A DNA stretch of 64,000 nt, from positions 4,712,001 to 4,776,000 of the forward strand of contig PVNU02001548.1 of assembly GCA_003013855.2 (NCBI GenBank), in the 5' to 3' direction. This document shows positions 36,060 to 49,524 of the stretch, piece by piece. The translations under genes and the position numbers were made by a program. The notes under the pieces were generated by a model that was not told the DNA's origin, did no database searches, and saw only the letters and a program-made list of their open reading frames with translations. Source of the stretch: Liriodendron chinense (taxonomy: Eukaryota; Streptophyta; Magnoliopsida; Magnoliales; Magnoliaceae). Numbering within the stretch: position 1 is the first letter of the stretch; each line of letters begins with the position of its first letter.

Positions 36060-37120
36060 AACTCTTTTTCAGTTGTTGAGTAGTTCACTTAGGCCGAGTT
36101 TAAGGTTTTACTCGCGTAGTGAATAACATAGGGCCGTTTATCTTTCCTTTGGCTTAAAACAGCCCCTACTGTAAAATCACTTGCATCACACATCAATTCA
36201 AAAGGAAGTGTCCAATCTAGTGATAGCATAATGGGTGCAGTGGTAAGAGATGTTTTTAATTTATCAAATGCACTTACACAATCATTCGTCCACTCAAATG
36301 GGACATCCTTTTGAAGGAAGTTACTTAAAGGTCCAGCAATAGCGCTAAAATCCTTAATGAACCTCCTATAAAAGCCAGCGTGCCCAAGGAATGATCGCAC
36401 ATTTCTAACTGATCTAGGGGTAGATAGATTGGCAATGAGGTCTACTTTTGAATAATCTACCTCAATTCCATTTTCAGAGATGGCATGGCCTAAGACAAAT
36501 TCCCTTTTGAACCATAAAATGACATTTCTTCCAATTTAGCACAAGATGCTTCTCTTCGCACCTAAACAAAACTAGAGACAAGTTATTCAAACGTTCTTCA
36601 AAACTAGAACCAAATACAGAAAAATCGTCCAGTGAAAACCTCAAAAAAATGCCCAACTATATCAGAGAAAATGCTTATCATACATCGTTGGAACATGGCT
36701 GGGGCATTGCACAATCCAAATGACATTCGTTTGTAGGCAAACGTGCAAATGGACATGTGAACATGGTTTTCTCTTGGTCTTCCGGGGCGATTTCTATCTG
36801 GTTGTACCCGGAATATCCATCCAGGAAGCAGTAGAAGGAATGACCTGCTGCCCTCTCTAAGATCTGATCAACAAATAGTAGAGAGAAGTGGTCCTTCTTA
36901 GTGACCAAATTAAGCTTCATGTAGTCAATGCACACACGCCAACCCATGGTGACACGTTGATATAAGTTTATTGTTAGAGTTTTGCACAACGGTTATTTCA
37001 GATTTCTTCGGAACCACTTGGGTTGGACTCACCCACTGGCTATCGGATATTGGGTAGATGATACCCACATCCAACAGCTTGATCACCTCATTCTTGACAA
37101 CTTCCATCATATTTGGATTT
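36060..37120 (-). pseudogene. Athila reverse transcriptase and proximal RNase H remnant
   Basis: 36678-37110: WRVCIDYMKLN, FLDGYSGYNQIEIAPEDQEK. 36474-36656: the catalytic box as LDDFSVFG (xDD kept) and HLVLNWKKCHFMV. 36089-36400: RSFLGHAGFYRRFIKDFSAIA, then FELMCDASDF and YASKTLNSA with a stop after it. Frames change at about 36470, 36660 and 36760. Confidence 0.88.
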
Positions 37121-37223
37121 AATCTTCTTTAAGATTGTCTAATTGGTTTGACATCCTCATCCAGGTGAATGCGGTGGGTGCATATAAAAGGGCTTATATC
37201 CTTTATATCAGATATAGTCCAAC

Positions 37224-38010
37224 CTAAGGCGCCTTTATGATTCCGTAGAACATTAACAACTTCATCTCTTGCTCCTTGTCTAGGAGAGAGGAGATCACCA
37301 CTAAATATGTTTCATTTTGACCTAAATAAGCATACTTGAGCTCATTGGGCAATGGTTTTAGATCAAGTTTAAGAGCATTAGTCAGTGACAGTAGAGGTCG
37401 CAAGCCCTCAGTGGTTTGGACTTCATAACAGCGGCCTCCATCGGTATATACCAATGTCCTAAGTAATGTTTCTATCAATGATTTCACAAAATTCAGCAAT
37501 AATATTTTCAAAATCAGATTTTTTTCAATTTTCCAATAACATTATTTAACTCCTCAAATAGGTTAGACTCATATTCCCCTTCATCTAGCAAGCAGTCCAC
37601 AAAATTCAGCTCATGTATTTCATTTTCACCCATAGGCTGCTTGCATAGATTGAAAATATTCAATTCCAATGTCATGTTGCCAAATGATAGTTTCATCATT
37701 CCATTCCTACAATTAATAATAGCATTTAAGGTGGCTGGGAATGATCGGTCTAAAATAATAGAAACTTGAGTAATAGAATTCACACATGGCTCAGTGTCAA
37801 GCACAATAAAGTCTTAGGGAAAATAAAATTTTTCAATTTGGACTAATACGTCCTCTACTATTGCCCTCGGTACCTTAATTGAGCAGTCGACGAGTTATAA
37901 TGTGATTATGGTTTGTTTTAACTCACCCAACCCCAATTGTTGGTAGACCGAAAATGGCATTAAATTGACACTTGCACCCAAATCTAGTAGTGCATGCTCA
38001 ACTTGAAAAT
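37224..38010 (-). pseudogene. Athila protease region remnant
   Basis: The minus strand at about 37925-37995 reads ALLDLGASVNLMPFSVYQQL, where D-L-G-A is the retropepsin active site. Downstream 37514-37804 reads ATLNAIINCRNGMMKLSFGN, a block typical of Athila between protease and RT. Stops separate the pieces. Confidence 0.82.
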
Positions 38011-38127
38011 TTTCAATTATGCAAGGAATAGTGGGACTTCCTGGATCCTTATATTTGGGTACGACCTTTGTGTTGAATTATTGCACTCACTTTCTCAGTG
38101 AGGAAGGCCTTCTTGTGCACATTTAAT

Positions 38128-39900
38128 TTACGTTTCACAGTGCACATGTCTTTTAAATGCTTGGCATACGATGGAATTTAGTTTGATTGCATCCAAAAGA
38201 GGAATGTTCACTGTCACCTTTTGGAGAACATTCAAAACATCCTGATACTTTATGGGGACGGTTGGGTTTCGAAGCCTAGATGGGAAGGGGACTGGAGGGC
38301 TCATATGACTTAGTCTTTTCCTCTTGTTGTGACGCATGAACACTAGCCGATTCACTATTATCTTGAGAAGCGGGGTCATCATCTAGTATTTCTACCGGTT
38401 GTAGAATATATATTTTCAATGATTTTGCCATTTCTCAAGGTGATAATGGACTTGGCCTGTTCATGGTGGGGCTCAGATGAACTTGATTCTCCTACAAAGT
38501 GCACATTTCTAGGATTAGGCACTGGTTGAGAGGGAAGAGTGCCTTTCTCCCTAGCATTGAGTTGAGTCTCAATTCTAGCCATCGCCGACTTAAGTTCTTT
38601 GTTCGCTTGGAACAAAGACTGATTCATTTGAGCCTGTGTATTCATGAATGCGTTCAATGCATCCTCCACAGACGATCTTTTTTGTGGGGGCACGTATGGT
38701 GTATTGTTGTGTGCCCCAAAGAATTTGTTTTGTGGAGGCCCTTAGGGTGCATTGGGCGCATTAATTTGTGGTCCATATTGCCAGTTGAAGTTAGGGTGAT
38801 TTCTCCAGTTAAGGTTATATGAATTCCTAGAGGTGGAGCAGGTGGCCTTTAGTACTTATTGACTACATCTGCTTGGTCAATGACCATGTCTTGAAAAGTA
38901 GAAATTGTTGGACATCCTTGTGGGTCATGGTCACTTCCCCACAAATGCTGCAAAAGCTACTAGAGGGCCCGCTTGATTTAATCATATTCACTCTACCAAT
39001 TTCCATAGCCTTGATCTTTCTTGACAAGCTAGCCACCCTGGCTTGCAAGTCCTCTTCTGGGTTGATCAAATACATCCCCCCTCTCTCATTTTTGGACTGG
39101 TTTGGCAATTCAACTTTTTGGGAAGTAGCCCCATGATTTGGTACTTTCTGTCAATTTATCTAGGTAGTCCCAAGCCTCTTCAAGGTCGGTGTTAAGAAAA
39201 CGACCTTCACACATCATTTCTATGAACTAACGTGTGTCATAATTGACACAATTATAAAAAAAAATTAAACACTCGCTAGATCTCATAGCCATGGTGTGGG
39301 AAGATTACGAGTAATTCCTTGAATCCTTCCCAAGACTGGAAAAATATTTCATTCTCTTTTTGGGAGAATGTCATAATATTCCGTCTGAGTGTATTCGTTT
39401 TGTACGTGCGAAAGAATTTCTTTAAGAATTCTCGACTCTTGGTCTGCCAAGAATCAATGGTCCTGGGCCTTTATGAATGAAGCCATGCCTTGGCCCGGTC
39501 CTTGAGAGAGAACGAAAATTTTTTGAGCCGGATATGATCAACATTAACATTATTAACTTGCAGCGTTGCCACCACCTCCTCAAATTCTTTGAGGTGGAGG
39601 TATGGGCTTTCAAATTCAAGCCCATGGAACTTAGGTAGAAATTGAATAATACCTGGCTTGAAATCTATATTTCCAGCGTTAGCTGAAAGTACGATGCATG
39701 ACAGTGTGGTTGTGCGAGCCGGTTGCAAATAGTCACGCAAGGTCCTATGGCCTGCTGGTCTATTTATAATGTCATTTTCATCCTCAAAAAGAGGATTCTC
39801 TCTACCGTTCAAATTGGCTGGATTTGGAATTGGATTTTCAATTGGATTGTTCTCTCAATTTTCACCATCCGCCATATTGTCCAAAGTATTTTGTGTTCTC
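38128..39900 (-). pseudogene. Athila gag remnant
   Basis: 39471-39812 reads RTLRDYLQPARTTTLSCIVL, then FLPKFHGLEFESPYLHLKEF, the Athila capsid signature. 38379-38693 reads KRSSVEDALNAFMNTQAQMN and KGTLPSQPVPNPRN, the C-terminal part. A zinc-finger-like CSICG remains at about 38940. The frame is broken at several points (about 39110-39470). Confidence 0.85.
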
Positions 39901-40521
39901 TTCTAGATGAATGTGAAAGGCCTGTGATTAGTCCACCTGAAGTTGTAAGTCGATTGTGTTGGTCCCGAGTCCAATGGGACATAAACTAGCCACACTACTG
40001 AATCACTAAGATTAAGCTACTACACAATGTTCAAATATGCCCAATTCAACTCAAAATGAAAAATATCTAAACACTTCACTAATCAATCAATTTACACCAC
40101 AAGACTTGAGTCAATTTTTTTTTTTTTAAGGTTGTAGGACAACCGTATCACTTGGATGCACCAAGAAGGGCAACCTTATGTCACGATCTTCTGGGGTGTT
40201 TCAAAGATTGAAAAAGAAATAATAATAATAATAATAATAAACTAAATAATCAAACCAAAATTATAAGGGAAAGGCGGCTCAGCCTACCATTTAATGTCCA
40301 CAACCAAATAATACAAAAAATAAAAGAAATACTCTACTGCAATGATTCTCAACCACTTAAGGGAAATCAGATCTCAGAGGCGGCTCAGCCGACCACGAAG
40401 AAATCTCTTGAATCACTTAATTGGAAGAGAAAACAATAAAGAAATGAAATAAAATGAATATATAGAAGAGTTGAGGAGGAAAATTACCCAATTAGCTGAC
40501 TTGTACAAACTTTCGATACCA

Positions 40522-40539
40522 TCCTTGGCAACGACGCCA
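40522..40539 (-). other. Primer-binding site, Asp tRNA type
   Basis: The minus strand reads TGGCGTCGTTGCCAAGGA, six bases inside the 5' LTR. It is close to the Asp-tRNA site (TGGCGCCGTTGCC...) used by Athila and Tat elements. Confidence 0.75.
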
Positions 40540-40545
40540 AAAATT

Positions 40546-40698
40546 TGTTTGATTTCCTCCAAGTGCAGAGGTTCAATTGTAATATTCCTGTGAGTACAGG
40601 GTCGATCCCAAAAAGACAGTCTACTGAAAAAGCCTTCTTACAGATCAACTAAATAGGTAATGAAAATAGATATTAAATGATATATCCCAAATAGATTA
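40546..40698 (-). repeat. 5' LTR of Athila, first segment
   Basis: TGTTTGATTTCCTCC... up to ...AAATAGATTA, where the nested solo LTR begins. The LTR resumes at 47294 and matches 30155-31329 across the break. Confidence 0.9.
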
Positions 40699-41787
40699 TG
40701 TAACACCCATACCATAATTAGCCTCCAGTACGCCCCATTTCCGAGCACGGCATACTCGGAACAGTCCAAACCAACGAGTTTCGATCAGACACCCTATTTT
40801 AGTACCTGCAACGACCCAAGACTTGTACCCCGGCAACCGCGCGAACGCCACGACTCCAACGCCGCGCGGCACGCTCCTGTTTCGATACCTAGTTTGAAAG
40901 ATGTGTACATGTGCACAAATCAAGGCGGGCCACTCTACACATGCATGGTGTGGGCCCCACTTGCACAAATCCCTAGGTTGTCCCATCAATCAATCAACAT
41001 CCCATCAATCAATCAAGCATCAATCAATCAAGTAGTCTCATCAAGTACATCTCTCTCTCCTCACAAGTCAACTTAAGCCCATACCTAAGTCATCCACTCT
41101 CATAATTACCCCATCCCCTTGCTATCATCATTCCCTTTTCTAATGCCATCCATGTCCCAAAGTCCCTACAAGAAGTGCCATACGTAGCCACCCCATTAGA
41201 GAGAAGGAGAGAGAAAGAGAAAGAGAGACTAAGAAGAGAGAGAAAGAGAGAGAAGTAAGAAAAGAAAGAGATTAGTGGGTGAGATTGGAGGGTTAAGAGA
41301 GAGTTTTTGGTGAGCCTAGGTGATTGGAGAAGGAGATCCACCCCATCAAGATCAGTCCGATCGACTATCCGACCTGATCCAACCGTCCATTTTCGAGCGA
41401 GTGCTAAAAGGGGACATAAACTCCCATTTCTTCCTCCTTTCCCTTTCATTTTCGGGACCACAAGTGGGCCATGTTGTGAGACAGCGTGCCACGACGTGGA
41501 CCACCTTGTGTGGCCCACCATGATGCTTTATTTTCATTTTTCCCATTCTTTGAAACACAAAGATTTAGATGAAGTATAATACAAGGATTATCTTGATCCA
41601 AAGATAATTGGGCCCACCATGAGATAGCCCAGCTGATGAATGGAGTGGATCCTGCACGTGTGGACCCCATTGATCAAGGCACAACAAAACAAAGAAAAAA
41701 AAAGAGAAGAAGAGAGAGTTGGCCGCTGGACAGACAGCGTCCAGAGGATGCTGTTGCCCAGCAGTGCCTGGACTTAAAGCCCTTTGG

Positions 41788-43400
41788 GCGTTGAACATGG
41801 GTCCCCACTTGTGGGACCCACCTTGATGCATGTATTCGATTCACGTCGTCCGTCTGTTTCTCCAGACCATTTCAGGGTTGGACACCAAAAATAAAGCAGA
41901 TCCAGATCTCAGGTGGACCACACCATAGAAAACAGTGGAGACAATGGAGCCCATTGTCAAAACTTCTTAGGCCCACCGTGACGTTTGTAGACCATTTCAC
42001 CTGCCCAATATTGGGCTCATTAGGTTCCCAATGAGCCTGGGGAACCTGATGAATGGAGTGGATCACACTCATGTGGGCCCCACTTGAAATAAACAAAAGA
42101 AATAAATAAATAAATAAAGCCCAACGCTGGACGGTTCCAGCGTTGAAGACGCTGTGAACGTCCAGCGTCAGGACGTTGAAGCTTGGAGGGGGTCCCCACT
42201 CGTGGGACCCACCTTGATGTTTGTGTCAAATCCACACCGTCCATCTGTTTCCTTGGGCCATTTTAGGGCCAAGGCCCAAACATGAACCAGATCCAAATCT
42301 CAAGCGGACCGTACCACCTGAAACAGTAGGGATAAAGACTTCTACTGTTGAAATTTCTCTGGCCCATCTTTCATTTTGTAGACCTTATAAGCTGTCCAAT
42401 ATTGGACTCGTTGGTCCCCCATGATCTGGGGAACCTGATAGACGGAGTGGATCAGCCTTATGTCGGCCCCACTGGACTAAAACCAAGAGAATAAAAAAAA
42501 AAAAGAAAGAAAACAAAACAAAAGAAAGAAAGAAAGAAGAAGGAGAGGCGTACCCTCTCTGGCGCTGGGCTCCTCAGCCTGTACATCAGTGGCCCACCTT
42601 GTGGAACCCACCATGATGTATTTGTTCTATCCTAAGCGGTCCATCTGTGTTCCCAGATCATTTCAGGGCCTAAGCCCGAAGAATAAGGAGATCTCGATCT
42701 TGGGTGGGCCTCACCACAGGAAGAAATGGAGATGAATGGCCACCATTGAAAAAAATAATAATAAATAAATAAATTTGGGGCCCACTGTTGCACGTGTAGG
42801 GCCCCACCGTGAGGTTTATTTTTCATCTGGCCTGTTGCTGAGGTCACACAGACCTGGGTGGATGGAAAACCCATTATTAGCTTGGTCCAAAACCTTTTGG
42901 GTCCACGCTGGAGGCAGTGTGCTGGACATGCTGCCCAGCAGTGGCCCACCTCGTGGGACCCACCATGATGTTTATTTGAGATCCACCTGTTCATGAGTCC
43001 ACACACGTATGGAAGGGAAAACAAAAATATCAGCTTGATCGAAAACTCAGTTGGGCCCACCTAGATTGTACGTGCTTTACCCATTCCGTCCATATTTTTT
43101 TGTTTTTCCAACTCCTTTTAGTGGCTGAGCCCAAAATTTAAGCATATCCAAATGTCAAGTGGGCCATGCCATTGGAAACAGTGGGAATAATGATTTCCAC
43201 CGTTGAAACCTTCCCAGGCTCTACAGTGATGTTTATTTGTCATCTAACCTGTTCATAAGATCACACGGATATGGATGGAGGAAAAAACACAAATATCTGC
43301 TTGATTCAAAACTTCTTGGAACCCAGTTGGGTACCACGCAACCCAGCAGGTGGCCCACCTTGTGGGTTCCAACGTGATGTATTTGTTTAGTCCCACCATG
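41788..43400. repeat. Tandem array, about 385-bp unit, five degenerate copies
   Basis: The landmark GTGGGACCCACCTTGATGT (and variants) starts units at about 41788, 42172, 42561, 42918 and 43330 (spacing 384, 389, 357, 412). Units share CCGTCCATCTGTTT, CAGATCCAAATCTCA.G and GATGAATGGAGTGGATC. Confidence 0.75.
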
Positions 43401-44497
43401 ATCCTTCCTTTGATATATATGTTTTATCCATGCCGTACACTATTTTTGTCGGCCTATTTTGTATGTGCAGGCCCAAGTATGGGGCCAATGTGGTCTCAAG
43501 TGGGCTATGCCGCGAAGACCCTTACATTTCCAATGGGGCCCTATAATACCCCAAGTTTCGAAAATAATTAAAGTAACAAATCAATTAATTAATTAATAAA
43601 TTATGTGGATTATTATATTGATAAATTAATAATTTGTAGGGAATTCATGTAGGACCCTTTATTAAATTTGCTCAACACAAACACTAGATCAGTGTAGAAG
43701 TGGTAAATTTATCAAAACTCACCATAAACACGAAAAATATCACTGATTAAACTTAATCTATATAGACGATTTTAAGTGTACCAGTTTCTGATGATCCGTT
43801 TCATGTAAAACTTCATATAATAGTTTAGAGACCTAACCTAACCGTACACGTCAAATTTCAGCCCTCCGATCATGCTACAAATACCCTAATCAGAAATCGG
43901 GCCATAAGTGGGCCATCTAAACTCGGAACTGCATCAATTTTTGTGTCATATCTTAAAATCATGAGGCCTACATGATGATCGGAGTAGATTTTTTTTGTAA
44001 CATCAGGGTGGGACCCACGTGCATAGCGTGCACGTCACGCGTCGGTCAACACATGTTGACCGCGTATGGTGAAGAGACGGGCGTCTTCTTCGCCATCTGC
44101 TGCAACAGCGCGGTCACGCTGTCCGTCCGTGCAACGCACGTCTTCCTCTGGTGGGCCTCGTACGCTAGATCTAAACCGTCCAGTCGATCCCTCTCCCCCA
44201 TGCATGGAGTCCCCTTGAATATTTCCCTCAGCGGTCGTCTATCCGATCTGCTTCAAATCACCGTCCAAATCAAAGCGGCCAAGATCCTGGCCATTGCTGC
44301 GCATGGTAACCTGTGAGCTGCTCTGTTAGAGTCGTGTAGACCCCACCTAGGTTTCTAATGTTTAATTTGTGGCTTAGATTACAAGGATCGAGGTTCGAAT
44401 CCAAGTTGGAGTCGGAATTCTTCTAGCGTCCGTGTAATGCGTTTGTATGTGGCTATAAGAGCCAGCCTCGGCAACGTTTTCTTTGCAAGAAACGTCA

Positions 44498-44503
44498 GAG
44501 AGA

Positions 44504-44552
<49 letters not shown>

Positions 44553-44561
44553 GTGAAAGAA

Positions 44562-44609
<48 letters not shown>

Positions 44610-44650
44610 TGTGAGAGAGAGGAGAGAGAGAGAGAGAAAGAGAGACAAGA
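44498..44650. repeat. (GA)n-rich tract
   Basis: Interrupted GA repeats. The Ser/Leu-rich open frames on the minus strand here are artefacts. Confidence 0.9.
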
Positions 44651-45034
44651 GAGAGTGACGTAGAGGGGTTCCAGTTGGACCTTGCTGTTCAAGTTGCTGG
44701 ACCAACGTTCCAGTAGGAAAGAAGGAAAGAAAGAAAGAAAGAGAGAAGAAGACGAGACGGTGAGTGTCCTTCTCATATAATTTTTCACTCGGTTTATGAT
44801 TTTAAATTCTTTTATATATCTTTTAAATTCCTTTGTTTGGAGGTTCAAATTGTTTTGTATGGGTAGATTTAAGAATTATATCGATTTATGTGTTGTATTC
44901 TCTACAAGTTGTGTTTTCATATAATATTTGGTTTGAATTATACAGGCGTGAGCCTATTTTGAATTATTCTGGAAAGATGTTTGGAAAATTGATTTCATTC
45001 ATGCATAGCACGATTGTGAACTCCAGTTATTACC

Positions 45035-45275
45035 GTAGGGTGAGCACCCTGGTGTATGCAATAGGCCCATTGATGATTGTTTGGGTGAGCGCCCAAGTGT
45101 GTGCAACAGTCCCTGGTTGAGCGCCCTGTGTGTGCAATATACCCTTCTGATAGTCCATTGATTGTGGACGGGTTGGTTGAGCTCCCTGATGTGTGCAAGA
45201 TACCATACTAGCGTACCCGGTGGATATCAGATGATTTTGACAGGTTGGGTGAGTTCCCTGGTGTGTACAAGAGAC
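45035..45275. repeat. Short tandem repeat with TGAGCNCCCTGGTGTGTGCAA unit
   Basis: About five imperfect copies, spaced about 45-75 bp, inside the nested solo LTR. Confidence 0.7.
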
Positions 45276-47293
45276 CAACTCTGTAAATATGAGACAGTGT
45301 AGGCCCGACTATAAACTGGCCCTGGATGTTCTACTGATAACCATACTGAGATTGTTGAAGCACATTTGCATCCCATGCATCACGCACCTGTTTTGGGTTG
45401 ATGAAACATGCATAACGTGCATATTTAAGAGATTTCGGTTGATGAAATTATTATTGGAATTGTAGTGATTTGTACTTTAAAGGGGCAAGTGATTTTCTAT
45501 ATCGAATTACATCTGTTAAACTATATGAGAATGCTCACCGGCTTTTATAGCTGACGTAGTGTTATGCGATTAACCGTAGTGACAGGTGATGATTTAGAAG
45601 ACTTCGAAGAAGCGGTTCCAGATGAGGGAATACTCTAAAAGATATTTTCTTTGAATTAGTTATTTTAATTTTTGGTTTGAAAGCATTGATGTAATAAGGC
45701 CCATTAGATGGCCATTAGCTTAGACAGTTTGGAACAATTTCATAGACTCGTTGATTTTAGTTTAATTTTCAAAGTTGGTTTATTTTTATTTCATATATTT
45801 GGTACCTTGTGAATGGAAAGGATAAAAGTTTCAGTTGTGATTGTGAAGGATTCATTCATAACACCCTTGATTTCGAGATTTGAGTTATATACTCGAGTGT
45901 CGAATTTTGGGGGCGTTACAGGCTCACAATTCGGGTCCCACTCTCTGTATATATATATTGGGCCATTCAAGGCCAACATTACATGATATGTCTGGTAACA
46001 TGCTAGTATACTTAGCTTGATAGGTCACACTGATAATATGCTTAGTGTAATGAATATCATGCCCATTCATTTGTACATACACATCATATGTATGCTTGAC
46101 CGTGGACGATGTCGATCATAGCATATGCCTTACAGCTTGAGATACTTATGGGACCCGTATGAGATAGGGTCACCCCACATGATCGCGCGGTATGCGCAGG
46201 TTTGGTGCATGACTTTGATAATATGACTCATGCATCTCCCATTATACATGTCATGATCAGATTCTCACCCCAGCGGCATCGGGGTTGTGACCACCACAAT
46301 CACATCGTGGATGGTAGGAATGGACACCGAAAATATGTTTTAGCACTTGAGCGCCAAAGATATCCTTGGGTGAAAGTCCCTAAACCCTGTGGTACCAGTA
46401 GGATGCTCCAATGTCTAGACCGAGTGGATTTATGAGCGCATGAGGGCCAAATACCAGTAGGCCGCGTCTCCCACTGTGTCGGGGTCGGTTGGAAGGGGGT
46501 GTGACCTTACCCGCCCGGGTGCAGAGGGCTATATACTAGGTTGAGTTTGACCAGCTCGTGAATGGGTTCGCTATCGACGAGCCGGGTGGATTTTCTTGTA
46601 TGTCATTGACGAGGCGGATAGTGAGGTCTCTTCCACTCACTTGGTTATGCGTGCGATGGGCGGCAACCAATGTCTGGAGTGTACTAGACCCCGGTGATGT
46701 CCCAGTTGTAAACCATATGATATATGACAGTTGAGGATTGACATGCGCACATTGCATCATTAGTATATGACACTCGGCCATATGGGCCCATTGTATTTCA
46801 TAGCCTCGAGATGGTTAATGACATTCATAGACTTGGTAGTGTAGCCTGCTATCATTTCTGCTTACTCTGATATCTTTACACCTGTCATTTGCATTGCGCA
46901 CACACCACGCACTCTCTAAGCTTCATAGTAAGCTTATGCACGTTGTTTACGTGCAGGACATACTATAGCGCGACAGCAGTGAGACAGGGGCGCGCATTTG
47001 ATCTTTCAGCTTTCAGTTATACATTGTATTCCCTTTTTCTGCAGCATTGTACTCAAAAGTTTATCTTAATAGATATGTGATGTGAAGTTTTTGGTTTGGC
47101 ACACTTGTGGTTATGCTCATTTATAAAGAAAAAAAAGTTTGCCTTGAAAATCCTCATTGTGGGATCCCAGGATCGGAACCTGGAGTATGGGAGCTAGGGG
47201 CCGAGAATGGGGTACTACAGAGGCTGTCGGCACCGGATTCGGCGGCTGGGAATTTAGTGAGCCCGGTCCCCGAGTTTGGGGCGTAACAGATTA

Positions 47294-48322
47294 AGCATTT
47301 GGATTGATATGGAAAAATCAAACCAAAGCATCGAAGTTCCACATACGGACTTAACAAATCATCTATCATGACTGATAATGATAATTCAACTAGATCAGAG
47401 CACTATGGTCTGTCTAGTCGGAATGTTTAACAATTAAAACATGTAAAAATGAGTAGAAAACTGTCAAGGATTAGAAATATCAAGTTCTACATCATTAAAA
47501 CATACTTCTGAGCTCCAGGGATTGTAAGGATTTGAGATTCATGACATCACAAATCAAACAATGTGGAAGATCAAAAGCCTTTCCCATCTAAGAAATCTGT
47601 ATTAGCTAGATCTAAGCATCCACCATACGGTTCTCACATGATGGATCAAAGATTTTCCTAATACATGATAACATGTATCAATCTTAAGATCCCATCATGA
47701 AATCATTAAGGAATCATCATGATGGATAATCTATTGAATCCATGTGCTTCCCTTCTAGCTCTGGCTAGAAGAGAATTAGAAGCACATGTTTAAAAAAAAA
47801 TGGACAAGAAAAGAATAAAGAAAAGAGGAGAAAAATTGCAAGAATAAAAGAGAACTTGAATTAATCTAAAGAAATTAACACCTTAATGAACTTGCATGAA
47901 TTGAAATTAAAATAAAGAATCAAATAAAAAAAATCTCTCTCTCTTTGGAAACTCCTAGGAAAGAAATCTAAAAGAAAAGGGAAAAATGGGAATACAATTT
48001 GTGGAATTCGATTCCCCTTTTATAGACTTGCATTGTCTCGAAATTCAAAATTTAACAGCCCTACGGCCATTTCTGCACTTTCTGCATATTGCTTTTCCAG
48101 CCCTGCAGTTATGGATTTGGACTTTTCAAGACATTTTCTACACTATTCAAGTATCGCATCACCATCTCTTGGACTTTAAATCAACTTTTTAGCTCGAATT
48201 CATCATAATTCATACAATCACTATTAAACATGAAAACACATGTAATTAGATCACTTTAGCCACGTAGTTCATGTAAATGCAAGATGAATGTGGGTTAAAC
48301 ATGCAAAATTTGTCACTCAATA
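47294..48322 (-). repeat. 5' LTR of Athila, second segment
   Basis: Resumes AGCATTTGG... and ends CACTCAATA before TSD CGTGG. Together with 40546-40698 it is 1182 bp, against 1175 bp for the other LTR. Confidence 0.9.
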
Positions 48323-48327
48323 CGTGG

Positions 48328-49520
48328 CTGTTAACTAAATAGGTCGGGTTCGGGCTAAATCCTACCCAAATGGGCCAGCCTATATAGTTATTGAAAGGCT
48401 GAGGTGGACGACTCAGCCCAACTGAACCCAAAACCCAAAACAAACCAGTAAACTATAAGTAGAAACATGTACTTAATGTATGTATTCTTGTATTCACTAA
48501 TTGGATCAAGCCCCATATTCCATTCTTAAACTAAGTGTGGACGTGCTGGGTGGTTAGATCAGTCAAGTCTGGTCCAGTTAATATTAAATGGGTTGGATCA
48601 GGTCAGGCTTCAATTCATTGAATTTAAGTAGGTCAGGAACTTTCCTTGATCTTTTTTTTTTTTATCCATGTGTGATAGGAATGTGCTTGATCCACGCCCT
48701 TCATCAAATGGTTCTTGTCCTACATCACACAGGGAAGTTGGTCGTGGGAGGATTCAGGCCAGAATTCTTGGCTAGGCTCATCTCAACCTAGCCCTAATCG
48801 ACCTGGCCTAGGCCATCAGGTCTAGGTCAACCCAAGCCCAACCCTTCTTTTCAAATGGACCACATTTTCAAGCATCCACTGCCACACCTGATGATTATCA
48901 GTAAGGCCCAAGTCCGGCACTGGTCAACTCGGCCCACTTCGATAATGAGGTTTTGCAATGCCCTGTCAAGAATGGCCCACAGGTGATGCAGTGGATCTAG
49001 ACCGTCCATCTGTTGGGTACTTGCCACAAATAGCCTGCAGTTGAACATCAAACCGAACTGATTCTAACCATATGGACAACAACGTTCAAATAGATTCAAC
49101 TGAGAAATTTGTAATTTCATGATGAGCCCTTTAAAGTTTTATATACATGAAATGTAACGTAAGAGTAGAATATTTCCTATATCTATATCTGAAAAAATAT
49201 ATTACAACTCATACACAACTTTATTATTTAATGATCTACTAGAATAAGTGCATGGAAATCTCTCCAAGCACATTGTTTCATTTGGACGATGTGGACCGTC
49301 CATTAGGTCTGGTTTGCTCTTCATAGTCTGCCTTGAAAATTTCACACTGATCAGACAATCCACACCTTCCAATCAGTAGCATGACAAATGGTGGTAGGGG
49401 ATTATTGGTAGCAGATATGCCCAATCATGGATGATTTAGAACCATTTGATGATTTTGATTCTTGCCCGCGAGAGGAACAGGACTGGACTCAATGGACGAT
49501 TCAGATAGGTGATGTGAATG
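48328..49520. other. Intergenic, scrambled TCGGGTT/GGTCAGG word patches
   Basis: 48340-48430 and 48560-48850 are rich in TCGGGTTCGGG, GGTCAGG and CCTAGCC words. It is the right continuation of the patch at 30090-30150 that Athila split. No genes seen. Confidence 0.4.
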
Positions 49521-49524
49521 CCAG

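Larger units (their letters stand above)
43542..45920. mobile_element. Solo LTR nested in the solo LTR (third nesting level)
   Basis: TATAATACCCC...GGGGGCGTTACA, with the first TG decayed to TA. Flanks GGCCC (43537-43541) and GGCTC (45921-45925) match 4 of 5. It holds a (GA)n tract and a GTGTGTGCAA repeat. No coding domain. Confidence 0.65.
40699..47288. mobile_element. Long solo LTR (Tekay/Del chromovirus-like) inside Athila LTR
   Basis: TGTAACACCC...GGGCGTAACA with TSD GATTA at 40694-40698 and 47289-47293. After subtracting its own nested insert it is about 4.2 kb, with no coding domain and no internal copy of itself, so it reads as one solo LTR. The TGTAACACCC/GGGCGTAACA ends and long CG-rich LTR suggest the Tekay/Del lineage (inference). 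Confidence 0.7.
30155..48322 (-). mobile_element. Athila-type Ty3/gypsy retrotransposon, twice invaded
   Basis: TSD CGTGG at 30150-30154 and 48323-48327. The LTRs are 30155-31329 and (interrupted) 40546-40698 plus 47294-48322. The primer site is Asp tRNA. The order on the minus strand is gag, protease, RT, RNase H, integrase, and sequence motifs are Athila-like. Two later insertions lie inside it: a solo LTR at 34129-36054 and a long solo LTR at 40699-47288. Coding regions are broken by stops. A ~250-bp stretch of the two LTRs compared by eye differs at about 8% of sites, so the insertion is old. Confidence 0.9.

Noticed and set aside
44379..44848. Ser/Leu-rich open frames
   Set aside because: Translation of the (GA)n tract.
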